Shown piece after piece: positions 10,478 to 20,800 of a stretch of DNA of 41,322 nt (positions are counted from its first letter, which is position 1; the number at the start of each line of letters is the position of its first letter). Source of the stretch: Chondrus crispus (taxonomy: Eukaryota; Rhodophyta; Florideophyceae; Gigartinales; Gigartinaceae); NCBI RefSeq assembly GCF_000350225.1, contig NW_005178490.1, positions 1 to 41,322 on the forward strand, written 5' to 3'. The notes beneath the pieces were generated by a model that was not told the DNA's origin, made no database searches, and worked only from the letters and a program-made list of their open reading frames with translations. The position numbers and the translations under genes were made by a program.

Positions 10478-10646
10478 GGGCCGTTCCTAACGACGAGCAC
10501 GGTGTGCTAGCACGCAAGCACCCTGAAACTTGGCATGAATGTATTGGTTGAAAAAATTATTGGAAATGCTTTTACTCCCGTTCAACCAATCCAAATGTCA
10601 GGGTGCTTGCGTGCTAGCACACCGTGCTCGTCGTTAGGAACGGCCC
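10478..10646. mobile_element. 169-bp MITE inside the copia element
   Basis: Bases 10478-10526 are the exact reverse complement of 10598-10646 (49 bp), beginning GGGCCGTTCC. Flanking TCA at 10475-10477 and 10647-10649 is a 3-bp target duplication. The interior also pairs (TTGGTTGAA with TTCAACCAA), so a transcript would fold into one long hairpin. GGGCC ends and a T-N-A target duplication resemble PIF/Harbinger-type MITEs; no transposase is present. It splits the RNase H region of the copia remnant and is therefore younger than it. Confidence 0.9.
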
Positions 10647-11147
10647 TCATACACTGACGACGACTTTGCAGCAGATGTCAAAGATCGCAAATCAAAATCA
10701 GGCATGATACACACATACAACCCCATATGTCGGGGATTCATGAAACAATCCATAACAGCGCTACCCACCTGCGAGACGGAATACATTGCTGCAACCTCCA
10801 CCGCATAGCAGACCACATGGACACGCCAAATCCTCCAAGACATCTCCATGAACCCTAAACAGGCCACTTCACTCTTCATGGAGAACCAGGCGGCAATACG
10901 CATCGCAAACAACACAGGACCAACCAAACGGCGGAAATTCATCGACCTCCGCCACCATTATCTCACGCATCTCACACGAGCTAACAAAATCCGCATTTCC
11001 CCAATCCTCAGCCCTGACATGCTCGCCGATATCCTAACGAAACCCCTGGAACGCCTCGGATTCACAAACCTGTCACGAAAACTACAAATCACAAACCACC
11101 CCCCGCACCCATCAAACCAGCAGATCGCGCCTCAGCGACGGGGGGAG

Positions 11148-11345
11148 TGTCATGATAGCCATAACTCAGTAGTGTCACTTCGGCGCTCCCGCTCACCTAA
11201 CCCCACAGCCATTGCCATGATAGCTATAGTCAGCCATACGTGTCCACGGAACACACGCACATACGCCGCTCGTTACGCGACGGCGGCGTCTGCCTCTCAG
11301 GGCGATCCGGCTTCGAGCGGACAATAAACGAGCTATCGTTCCTTG
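11148..11345 (+). repeat. Candidate copia 3' LTR
   Basis: A G-rich purine tract (11140-11147) is directly followed by TGTCATGATAGCC, as LTRs start with TG after the polypurine tract. AATAAA lies at 11323-11328. The right end (CA) is uncertain because no second LTR is present for comparison. Imperfect direct repeats of ATGATAGC occur at 11152 and 11217. Confidence 0.5.
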
Positions 11346-11559
11346 CACCACAGTCTTAGTTACAGAAATAGAGATACTTACGCAAGCTCAGGATTTCAAT
11401 CATTACTTATGCTAGGGATATACTGTGCCTTTAGGCAAATATTGTGAAAAGTTGGAAGCAGAAAATCTTGAGAAGCAAGGCTGATTTTCATGACACCCAT
11501 TTAGTTCAGTACCGTATCATACGGGGGAATCTATATTTTTGATATCATGGGGACGGACG
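11346..11559. other. Spacer between two retroelement remnants
   Basis: Short AT-richer stretch with no gene or repeat that I can identify. Confidence 0.3.
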
Positions 11560-11975
11560 TCAAGGAATTACACTTGTGTAGGACGGGCTAGGACCGAGCC
11601 ATGATGGCATACGGGAGATAGTTGCTGGTGCGACGCTTGACAGAGTAGCGTAGCTCACGTGCTCAGAGAGGCGGGTCTTGGCTATGCCAATGGTGTTGTC
11701 GGTGTGGGTAGCAATCTTTGCGCAATGGCCTCGAGCACGGCTGTTGTGCGAGCGCTCAAGACGCGCACGGTGTCGAAGGTCAGCGGCACGAAGTGCCAAG
11801 CAAGGACAGGATGCGGGACAATGGACTGCAAGTGTAACGGAGAGCGTAGAATGTACTCGTGCGCACGTAGTTCGCTGTTGTGTGCCGTATCGGCAGCACC
11901 TGTAACGGACCGGGCAGCAGGTATGAGAGGGGCAGTCCTCTGCGTGTATATATAAAGAAACGATGAAGTCATTGG
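11560..11975 (-). pseudogene. Degraded 3' end of a non-LTR retrotransposon, related to the 33-kb element
   Basis: Minus-strand frames carry VLAWHFVPLTFDT (frame 11682-11972) and HCAKIATHTDNTIGIAK...SYATLSSVAPATISRMP (frame ending 11560). They line up with VLDWHFQPLAFDT and the final block ending SFAIWSSVSAAIFSRLP of the reverse transcriptase ending at 32884. GAADTAHN also matches GAADAAAL upstream of it. The copy is frameshifted and keeps only the C-terminal part, as expected for 5'-truncated non-LTR insertions. Confidence 0.65.
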
Positions 11976-12036
11976 AATAATCGTTGCATTTGCAAAGGGG
12001 CTTTTGTAAGATTGTGTGGCGTACTTGTATCAGCAG

Positions 12037-12088
12037 CCTTGCTGTGATGGAAACTGGGCTCCATCTGCCCGTTTCTGTCACAGCAAGG
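12037..12088. repeat. 52-bp imperfect hairpin
   Basis: CCTTGCTGTGATGGAAAC (12037-12054) pairs with GTTTCTGTCACAGCAAGG (12071-12088), 16 of 18 positions, and the loop ends GGGC/GCCC also pair. It may be a small element or a structured RNA. No gene is attached. Confidence 0.55.
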
Positions 12089-13161
12089 CGTGGTGAGTTC
12101 GGGTTGATCGTCATCCCTGTAGTGTCCAGACGTGCATATTGACTTTGTCTCCATAAAACGTTGGAGATGTCATTACAACTCAGCCTGAATTGACGAAGTG
12201 CTGCATCGCGTTTGCTCATGCTGTATCTGACGGGCATGACCGTTGTCGAGGATGATATTGCTGACGCCACATACTGTGCGAGTAGTGCACTGCATTATTA
12301 CTGCATTGTCACTGTCTTCCCAATTGGCGCGCGATACTCTCAACCATGGAAAGAGAAGACGAACACTTCCGGGGGCAGGCAAAGGCTGACACCCTTGGAT
12401 GCTGAGAGCAGTGCTTTTCGTACATGGACTGTTATGGCACTACTGTTATGACATTGACATGTAAGCGACAGGAAGTCTTGTGCGCAGGATACGGCAGATG
12501 GTCGCGATTAAATTTCGAGCGAGTGACGCGGGGGAACGTGCCTATTCGTCAAACACCTGTTTAGCCTGCTCGCCACGTGCTGTATGAAGCATCTTTGTTT
12601 CGGAAGGTCTTCGTGCTCACGCTAACAAGTTACTCCTACCCTCGGCTTGAACCTTTTCCACTTGCATTATGATACGCTTGGGGCCCATTTGCCCGTGCCC
12701 TATTGGCCATTAGCGATGTTTCCAGACCGAACACTTTACAGAGACAATGCTCACATAGCCAGGTCAAGAGCCACCGTCAACTGCGCATGAGCAGACGCCA
12801 TCTCGCCCCGAGGCTGTATTGTTGTTCTCGCGCATACGTCATCCTATGTCGCGGACGTACACATCCACAAGTGGTCCGTTCCCCAATCCGCAGTTTTACA
12901 GAACAATCGCTTTTTTAAAACCGATTGTTAACATGTATTCAAGTACTCTGTGTTCATGCTGTTCATACAGCTTCTTTCTTGTAGTGTGGTGACAAAGGTC
13001 CAGCAGGGCGATGTGCTGCAATGATGAAATGGTGCGGTAGCGTGGTGAGCGTGCCTTGACAATAGTGTCCACCCCTTAGTGCAGCTCGGTGACGCATTCT
13101 GTTTCAACGAAAAAGCTCTCTGCTCCATCTCTTGCTCACCGGCACGCATGCTCACGTCACC

Positions 13162-13169
13162 TGACGTCA
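13162..13169. promoter_or_regulatory. CRE-like site TGACGTCA
   Basis: A full palindromic bZIP/CREB-type site lies within two direct copies of ACGTCACCTG (13154-13173), about 370 bp before the ATG at 13540. Its function is inferred from the sequence alone. Confidence 0.3.
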
Positions 13170-13250
13170 CCTGATATACATCGCAACCGCCGAGCATGGA
13201 AAACTAGTTTTGCGTTCAAAGACACTTCTTAGGGGGGACAAAGTAAATCC

Positions 13251-13309
13251 TTGACACCAGTCAAACCGCCGCGCCTCTTCGAGGGGACATAATGCTTGAC
13301 ACAAGTCAA
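13251..13309. promoter_or_regulatory. Two inverted TTGAC/GTCAA pairs 45 bp apart
   Basis: TTGACACCAGTCAA (13251-13264) and TTGACACAAGTCAA (13296-13309) lie in direct repeats followed by similar CGCCNCGCCTC sequence. Dimer-site geometry about 250 bp before the receptor gene suggests binding of a transcription factor; the factor is unknown. Confidence 0.35.
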
Positions 13310-13539
13310 ACGCCACGCCTCGCGGAAACTGGCTCCTCCTACGATTAATGGAACCTTGCGTTGTTGTGAGGAAGCCCCCGTCAAGAAGCAAGCTCCAACT
13401 AATGTGTTTACCCCAGGGAGAATGGAGGCCATTCTTCAATCTTTCCTGAAACTTGGCACTACGTATATAGCTCTTTGGCATGCGTCATCTGGCACTACCA
13501 TGGCACTTAGCAATTGAATGTGTGCGATGAAACCCTTCT

Positions 13540-15405
13540 ATGTCGAAACCGTTTTCCAAGACAATGTTTCGGAAATCCATGGCCAACATCACAGCAGTAC
13601 TCGGCCTGTTCCTCTGCGCGACTGAGGCCATGAAGCGCGATCTCGATGGGGTCAATCTTCGCTGCTGCACCGCCATGGAGAGTCCAATAATCGTAACGAA
13701 CAAAGCTAAGGTAGGAACCATGTTCATTCTAATCTGCGACAGAAACGCTTGCACAGCTAACCTTCACATCTTGTGTTGCTTTCAGATTCATGGATACGAC
13801 GGGCTGGCCATTCGATACCTCGAACAGCTGCAAGAAAGGCTTGGATTTCGATGCGAGTCTCTCAAAGAGTTGAGAAACGAGGACAGGGTGCGATTCAACG
13901 CTATCGTCAAAAACATAGACGAGTGCACCACAAAGGATGGCAATATTCGACAAGACCCAAAATGCCAGTGCGAAATGGCTGTCGGCGGCTGGTTTCGGAA
14001 TCCTGAACGCTTCGGGCGAGTGGATTTTCTGCCGCCGTTCGCTATCGACGGCCTGAGCATCATTGTGCACACGGATAACACTTCCTCGGCATCTGCGGGC
14101 GCCTTCTTCATCACTGCTTTCTCTACCACTGTGTGGGTTTTCATTTTGGGGCTCGTTTGTGTGTTTACGTTTCTCAAAATGCTTGACAGGCGCTTCGTAC
14201 CTCCGGATGAATCTTACCAGCCGCTGCCGAGAACATCTTCTCGGGTGCGCAGGGTGAAGCATTATTTGTTGAAGAGTCGCATACCATATCGATTGCGAAA
14301 GGCACTGCAAAGCACACGTAAGTCTTTGTCGCAAGAAGTTTGGCTCCATTCAAATTCTTTCTTTTGCTTCTGACTTAGTTTTCTATCACTTTCCTACTTA
14401 TCGCGAACCATCTCCATTAGTGAGTCGTATGGTCGGTCAAGGTGGCTACGATCCCATCGATGGCAAGACGAGCTCGAGACAATGGGTTCTCAACCTGCTC
14501 ATTGCTCTATGCAGCCTTTTCCTGATTTTGACATACGAATCGGCAATGACGTAAGTTGTTTTGTCTTCAGACACCAGCAGACTCAAACTCTCAGCGAGGA
14601 TCTCACGGAAAGAAATTAACGCCTTCCCACGTTTTTAACAGTGCGGTACTTGTACAGGACACCCTCGTTTCTGACTACCGCAATATTGAAGACCTGAAGA
14701 AGTGCCATATACCCCCGCATGAAGTGTGCGTAACAGAAGGAGGAGCCATAGAAGTGTTCTGGGATCACGCTATTGCTACAGAGTACGTCACGCCTACTTC
14801 GTTAACTCCGTGTTTCTCTGAAATAGTGGTTGCTAACAACTACGCTTCCCATTCCCTTTGCCAGTCCCTGTCACAAGGGTCAAAGTCCGGTGCTGATTTC
14901 ATCGGACGAAGAAGGCGCCAAGAAGTTGTACGAGAAAAAGTGTAAATTTATGATCGGTCTCACTGCCACGGGCATGAGTCTTGCCCACGGAAAGTACTGC
15001 CAGAAGATAGTGTCATCGGGCGAGCCCTGCTTCCTGGGTGGACTGTCGTTCCTTCTTCCGCGTGGCTCCAAGTACACGGAAGTGATGAGCAACGCAACGC
15101 TGGACATGCAGCGATCGGGGTTGCTCCCAAGGCCAGAGAATTATGTCAAGTCGAACGGGCAGTGTCCAAAGGACAGCCATTTGAGCCTGACGCTGACCAA
15201 GCTGCAGGTTTTCTTCATACTGGCTTTCGTGGCGTGCTTCGTAATCTTTTTAGAAATGGTGCTTGACCCGCAGGAGGCGGAGAGGGTGAACAAAGCAAAG
15301 AGGAGGGAAGGTGATGATGACTCGACGACGGAAGAGGGCTCGATCGAGGGTACTTGTACTACCGTGGGTGCAGCCGTTTGTATGAATACGGATGAAAGAG
15401 GTTAG
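13540..15405 (+). CDS. Ionotropic glutamate receptor-like channel, five exons
   Basis: Exons 13540-13710, 13786-14317, 14379-14550, 14642-14782 and 14865-15405 are joined by GT-AG introns of 75, 61, 91 and 82 nt. They total 1557 nt, one open frame of 518 residues. A signal-like hydrophobic N-terminus (about 16-30) precedes a ligand-binding S1 lobe (HGYDGLAIRYLEQLQERLGF; RFGRVDFLPPFAIDGLSI). Membrane segment M1 is at about 161-189, then a short pore region, then M3 at about 270-290 (LIALCSLFLILTYESAMTA, in the place of the SYTANLAAFLT motif). The S2 lobe follows (FLLPRGSKYTEVM, CFLGG), then M4 at about 449-472 and an acidic tail. This is the order of ionotropic glutamate receptors without the large amino-terminal domain. 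The pore loop is short and little hydrophobic, so ion selectivity is unclear. TGCTAAC, a good branch point, precedes the last acceptor. The acceptor of intron 2 could also be 14420, in frame. It presumably acts as a ligand-gated cation channel at the plasma membrane. Confidence 0.75.
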
Positions 15406-15915
15406 ATGAGAGGTAATTCCGTACGACGCAATGTTTTGTGGGTGGTGCTGTTTCAGAAAGGTAGTCGGGGGTGCACTGGCTGGGGTTTTCGTTGCGTCGT
15501 GGCGTATTGCATACACCGTGTACTCAGTACACGGTGTGTGCAGTGTGCCACGACCGTCCGTGTACTACACGGTGTGTGCAGTAACAGTTCATGATAAAAT
15601 GTGGCAAGTGACCGTTTTTTTCTAGGCATGTCTGATGAAAAGGCGGTATCGTACCCAGTCCTTCACCGATTTTGACTTTTTAAAGCTCAATAAACACATA
15701 AAGCGCGCATATACAGTACTGTAGCTTTACAACTGTGACGAAATCACATCATGTGTTCATTCAAGGGAATGAAGTCCCTTAAATGAACCCCTTTTACAGG
15801 TCTGAATCGCATGGAAACTAATTTGGCAACCTCAAATACTGTAATGGCCGTGGCCCGAAAAAAACTCTTTATTCTAACAGTCAAATAATGTCCGTTAACT
15901 ATTTTGGCAAACATA
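15406..15915. other. 3' flank of the receptor gene
   Basis: AATAAA at 15689-15694, 284 nt after the stop, is a possible poly(A) signal. A 25-bp palindrome lies at 15513-15537. No gene is seen. Confidence 0.4.
15513..15537. repeat. 25-bp palindrome
   Basis: ACACCGTGTACT and AGTACACGGTGT flank a single C and pair perfectly. ACGGTGTGTGCAGT recurs at 15567-15580. It may be a cruciform-forming or transcript-end hairpin in the 3' flank. Confidence 0.6.
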
Positions 15916-16192
15916 AACTATTTTGGCAACGCACTTCTCCGGAATGGCGATGATGGGCGGCTATCGATCGATATGGAAAAGCATATTAAGTTGTAATGGC
16001 ACGGCACAGCCTGGATTTTTGGCGGACACGCGAAAGTAATGGGCTTTCGAATGGCGGTAAAAACAGAAAAGGCGGACAGGTTGTAATCAGTCACAGAGCT
16101 ACCAAGGTTAGCAAGTGGCGGGCGCGCATCTGGGTGACTCGGTTTCGGAAAAGTGCGGCAAAAAGGGGAAGCAGTGCGTTGCCAAAATAGTT
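15916..16192. mobile_element. 277-bp segment bounded by 20-bp inverted repeats
   Basis: AACTATTTTGGCAACGCACT at 15916-15935 is inverted exactly at 16173-16192. A further partial direct copy (AACTATTTTGGCAA) lies just left at about 15898. No coding sequence is present and I find no clear target duplication. It could be a MITE or a chance relic. Confidence 0.5.
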
Positions 16193-17862
16193 GAATTACT
16201 ATTCCGCAACGATGATCCCCTTCCAGCACAGTTGTGCCTCCCGCCGAGTAGTCGATCAAGTGCGAGCGTCGCTTGCTTCCGCCATATTCCGACGACACTG
16301 ATGTTGTGCCTGAAGAAATGAGCTTCCTTCCCTCGCCCGCAATGACCACGTGTTGCAAGCCTCAACGTGGAGTGAGAGTCGCTGCGGGTGGGGAGCATGG
16401 CCCCGTTACCGTGCCCCGTTACCGTGCGTTTCGCCGCCGAGTAAAGTGACGGCCTGCCTGGAAGGCATCGCCCCCATCAAGCCTCTCGGCCACCAGACGA
16501 GAAGACGGCGCGCCGGGTACGCGGCCGCCCGGCGGGGGCGCGCGATCAAAACGGGCGCGCGGCCACCTGTTGCGCGACTGCTGCAGATTCAAGCCGCATT
16601 TTAGCTTACCCGGGCCGCCGTCCGCCGTCCGCCGTCCGCTGGGCGTAACTGCGCCCTCTCTCCACGTGCTTATTTCGCCGCGCCCCACGCGGGGCGCGGC
16701 CGGTCGCAGTCGCTGAGGTGCGGGCGGATGGCCCGTGCCGGCGGGTTAGCGCAAATCGCGCCGCCGTGCGTCTTCTACGCCGCACGTAGCATGGCTGCAG
16801 CTCCGCCCGCAAACGCTTCCCGTTCAAACCACGAGCAACTCGCAGCGCAAGCACTATGCCGCTCTGCTTCCCGCTCGTGCGCAGCAATGCGCGCATCCCT
16901 TTCGAAGCGCGCGCGTCCGCATAAGCGTCGCCGCCGCCGTTGCGCGCCCTCACCCCGACGCGCTGTGCCTCCCTCCCCCTTCCCCCGCTCTCCCTTGCGC
17001 GTGCGCGCGCCCGTCGCCGCCGCACGTATGGACAGCGCTCGTGCCCCCGCCGCGTTCTAGTCGCGTGGCGGACGCTTCCCCACCGCGACCCGGCTTGCAG
17101 CAGCAGCGGGATGGGGAGCTGGGGCGCACTGTTCTCGCCGCTGGCAGAGTGTGGCGGCGGCGGGGCGCAGGCTAGACAAACTCATAGAACATCTTTCGTC
17201 GTCTCTACTCTCGCTCCTACTTATCCGTCTCGCTGCTGGCGTCTCGCTGCTGGTTGTGATCAGACAGCTTATCGCGGTCGGTCTGTCACTGGAGGCCGCT
17301 TGTGTTACCTGTGCCGGCCAGGACACTTTCCCTTCTGCCCAGTGCTTTTCTCTCACAGTAACCGATGCCCCTTGCAAGGACGGTGTTCGTAATTGGACTG
17401 AGTGACGTCGCTGACGCTCCGTAAAGGGAGAGGCCCAAATGTTTAGTAAAGTTGAAATTTATGGTAAAATTGAGGGAAAAAGTTGGCCTCGTTTGCCACT
17501 TGTCTTCTCACACGTGTGGACCTGTGCACGTGGAAACCTGTGCACGTGGAAACCTGTGCACGTGTACCCATCGCCTCTTCAAAGTGAGATTGGCCCCCGC
17601 TTTGACCCGGTCTGCAACGCTTCTTAACACACCGTTCATTCACGAATACCTTTATAACTTTTGAGCACAAGAGCGCACGATGAACGGAAGCAGGTCGCTA
17701 GTTCATACATACACATACATACACGTACATGGATTGCAACGTCCGTGAGGCGAGCTTCTCACGCATTCATAAATCAAAAACAAAAAAAAAACCCTCAACG
17801 CACTACTACTGTCACGGGCGGCAAGCGGCCATCGCACTTCGATACTTACTTACACCACTAGC
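16193..17862. other. GC-rich intergenic region
   Basis: 16350-17400 is strongly GC-rich and CpG-rich, with open frames in many phases on both strands and only low-complexity Arg, Ala and Pro products, so I call no gene. It contains four tandem CCGCCGT-type heptamers (about 16614-16638) and three 16-bp repeats at 17521-17568 that carry CACGTG. It lies 3' of the receptor kinase-like NB-ARC gene and could be a promoter region of an unrecognised transcript. Confidence 0.4.
17521..17568. repeat. 16-bp tandem repeat with CACGTG, three copies
   Basis: CCTGTGCACGTGGAAA occurs at 17521 and 17537; a third copy at 17553 ends as CACGTGTAC (17559-17567). The array brings three E/G-box cores within 50 bp. 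Confidence 0.7.
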
Positions 17863-20800
17863 TTACACCACTAGCTTCATGATAGCAACCAGATGGCCCG
17901 CCCTTGCAACTGCGACCCCGTGATCGTGGTCTATCTGCAAGTCTCGTGGATCGTCTAACTGGGCCAAGACGGTCTCGGACCCATCCTCTCGCCTTTGCAC
18001 AATTCCTCCGCCCCTTGAAAATATTTCTGATCTTCGTCCTGCGCGAGAAGCAGTACCCAAGTCTGCCATGTTCAGGAACCGAGCCACGATTTCTTCCAAA
18101 TCCTCTTGCCTTCCGGTATGAAGTGTGATCCCTCTCTCCACGTCCCACACCCGCACCCTTCCGTCATCCGATCCAGATACCACACGTCTTCCGTCCACAC
18201 TCATCGCAACGCTAACCACGAACGCCGTGTGTCCAACTAATGCGTCCCCGACTTGTGCTCCCGTCTCCACGTCCCACACCCGCACGCTCTCGTCCCACGA
18301 TCCAGATACCACACGTCTTCCGTCCCCACTCATCGCAACGCTAACCACGAACGCCGTGTGTCCAACTAATGCGTCCCCGACTTGTGCTCCCGTCTCCACG
18401 TCCCACACCCGCACGCTCTTGTCAAACGATCCAGATACCACACGTCTTCCGTCCCCACTCATCGCAACGCTAACCACGAACGCCGTGTGTCCAACTAACG
18501 CCTCCCCGACTTGTGCTCCCGTCTGTACGTCCCACACCCGCACGCTCTTGTCATCCGATCCAGATACCACACGTCTTCCGTCCCCACTCATCGCAACGCT
18601 AACCACCAAATCCGTGTGTCCAACTAACGCCTCCCCGACTTGTGCTCCCGTCTCTACGTCCCACACCCGCACGCTCTTGTCATCCGATCCAGATACCACA
18701 CGTCTTCCGTCCCCACTCATCGCAACGCTAACCACCAAATCCGTGTGTCCAACTAACGCCTCCCCGACTTGTGCTCCCGTCTCCACGTCCCACACCCGCA
18801 CGCTCTTGTCAAACGATCCAGATACCACACGTCTTCCGTCCCCACTCATCGCAACGCTAGCCACTCCACCCGTGTGTCCAACTAACGCCTCCCCGACTTG
18901 TGCTCCCGTCTCTACGTCCCACACCCGCACGCTCTTGTCCCGGGATCCAGATACCACACGTCTTCCGTCCCCACTCATCGCAACGCAAACCACTTTCGAC
19001 TTGTGACCGCGGAAAATTCTCAATACTTTCCTCTCCGACGTACTCCACAGCCTCAACGTCCCGTCTTCATATCCCACAACAACATTCTCCTTCCTCTCAC
19101 AGAGAGTCGCGCAGGTGGCTATTGTCACGCTCGGGCTTTCTGCAGTCACGCTCGGGTTTTCTGCAGTCACGCTCGGGTTTTCTCCAGTCACTTCGGAGGT
19201 TAAACTTCCAAGGCACATTCCAAAATATGCCCTCAAACGCCGACACATTTTGCGCCTGCCTGCTTCAAGATCCCCTGGGCCCTGGCTTTCCGTTTCGAAC
19301 TCGCCTTCTAATTGACTGCTTGTTTCACTGGCCCCTGGGCCCTGGCTCTCCGTTTCGAACTCGCCTTCCAATTCAACTATCTTCGTCTCCTTCTCAGCAG
19401 ATTGCGTGAAAACTGTTACTTTTGCCCCGGACTCCTCCACTTCACATCCATACACTTCACCACTGGAATCCATGCCCACTTGAATTTCAGGACTGGCATA
19501 TGGCAGAACAATCTGCTCCACCATCTTTCCATCGGCTCGCGCTACACACTCACTCACAGGCCGCACCCACGGCCGTGGTGCGTATCTCTCAATTTCCTCC
19601 AGCATTTTTCGCACACAACTTGAATCCCGTGCCTTGTGCTTCACTCGCCCATATAGTTGAAAGTAAATCCCGGCACTGTTTTCACCACAAAACGGTACAC
19701 TCAGTCGCGCCGCCCGCATCATCAAAACCATTCCATCCACTGCATCCTCATCTCCCCGTCCCATTCCCACCTTCCCGCTTCCTCTTTTCCCCTTCAAGTC
19801 TCTACTCAATCCCTTCACAGCTTCCTCGTATTGCCAAACCCCGCCTCTCCGTATCACTGTCTTCACCCATCGCGCACTCAAAAATAGCCTCTTCAGCTCC
19901 TCTACACACCCACCCTGTTTCAAAAAACGATATATATTCTCGAAAACATACTCCTCCCGTGCGCTCTTCCCCTCTCCGTCTCGGTCCTCACTCATCGCAA
20001 GCAACCCTTCTCCTGCCCTGCACACATCCGCCATCTTCTTATACCACTCTTCTACACCCTCCTTCTTCTTCGCTTCATCCACCGCGAAATCGTGCGTCAG
20101 ATCATGCACCCGCAACCCACCACAATCCTTCTCATACTGCACTTCCACTAGTCCAACCCTTTCCATCTCCTTTGCACACCTTTCCGTCCGCTCCTCGTCC
20201 ATCTCCCACAAATCTCCAACCAAACTCAAAGGTATCCGGTCTTGCTTCTTCATAACGCACAGACTCCGGTGCATCTTTCGAAACGAAAATTCATCAACCG
20301 TCTCCCCACTCCTTCCCACATCCGACTCCAGGATATCCAGTGACGTATGCAACGTCCCATCCAACGACGAATATCCGTCCTTCGGACTCTCACCGCGAAT
20401 CGTGTTACGACTCTCCATCCTCGAAAGGTACGCCCCCCATGCTTCTGATACTTCTCCCTCCCATCTTTCCCTCATGTACCTCACGCTCGTTCCCGCCACG
20501 TTCAGCGCAAGCGGCAATCCGCCACACATTTTCAGTATTTCACTCACGGCTTCCTTGCATCTCGCATCATCCACCTCCTCTCGATTCGCCTCACTCGCGT
20601 GCACAAGCATCTCAACTGCTTCTTTCCCTACTTTCTCCCTCGGCTCGAAAGCAACCCGCTCCCCAATCTGACGCAGCTCCTTATCCCTCGTGGAGTACAG
20701 TAGTCTGCTCGTCTTTCCCCCGCTGCTCCCCGCAGTCTCAGCCAGAACAGACAACTTTTGAAGGATATTCGCATCTATATCATTCACCACCCACACATCA

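Larger units (their letters stand above)
9367..11345 (+). mobile_element. Decayed Ty1/copia LTR retrotransposon (RT, RNase H, 3' LTR)
   Basis: The reverse transcriptase begins near 9540 (DRTTVRLLSAIAASHRL then HIDIESAYLHEKF, the copia TxR and D-x-x-A-x-L blocks). It continues in another frame to SETDPCLFHLSTTD and the catalytic STDDFTIA at about 9940-9965, where canonical copia has YVDD. The connection LGDIRYIAESSRPDIYF and RLIRYLKHTPNHGLLF follow. RNase H resumes after a MITE (DRKSKSGMIHTY, CETEYIAA, ENQAAIRIANN, KRRKFIDLRHHYLTH, DMLADILTKPLERLGF, ending about 11085). There are several one-base shifts and in-frame TAG codons at 10059 and 10806. A purine tract and LTR-like sequence follow. 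Integrase and gag are absent, so this is a truncated 3' half. Confidence 0.85.
12089..13539. other. Intergenic region upstream of the receptor gene
   Basis: No protein gene is supported; open frames such as 12703-12918 and 12928-13197 lack domain-like features. The last 400 bp hold candidate control sites (TGACGTCA at 13162; paired TTGAC boxes at 13251 and 13296) that could serve the gene at 13540. A short hairpin (AACAATCG/CGATTGTT) lies at 12902-12929. Confidence 0.4.

Noticed and set aside
16350..17405. Several Arg/Ala-rich open frames
   Set aside because: High GC makes stops rare; none shows domain-like composition, start context or a neighbour relation.
18125..19006. Long plus-strand frame of Thr/Ser/Pro repeats
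   Set aside because: It is the antisense of the WD40 repeat array and exists only because the 129-bp period is a multiple of three.
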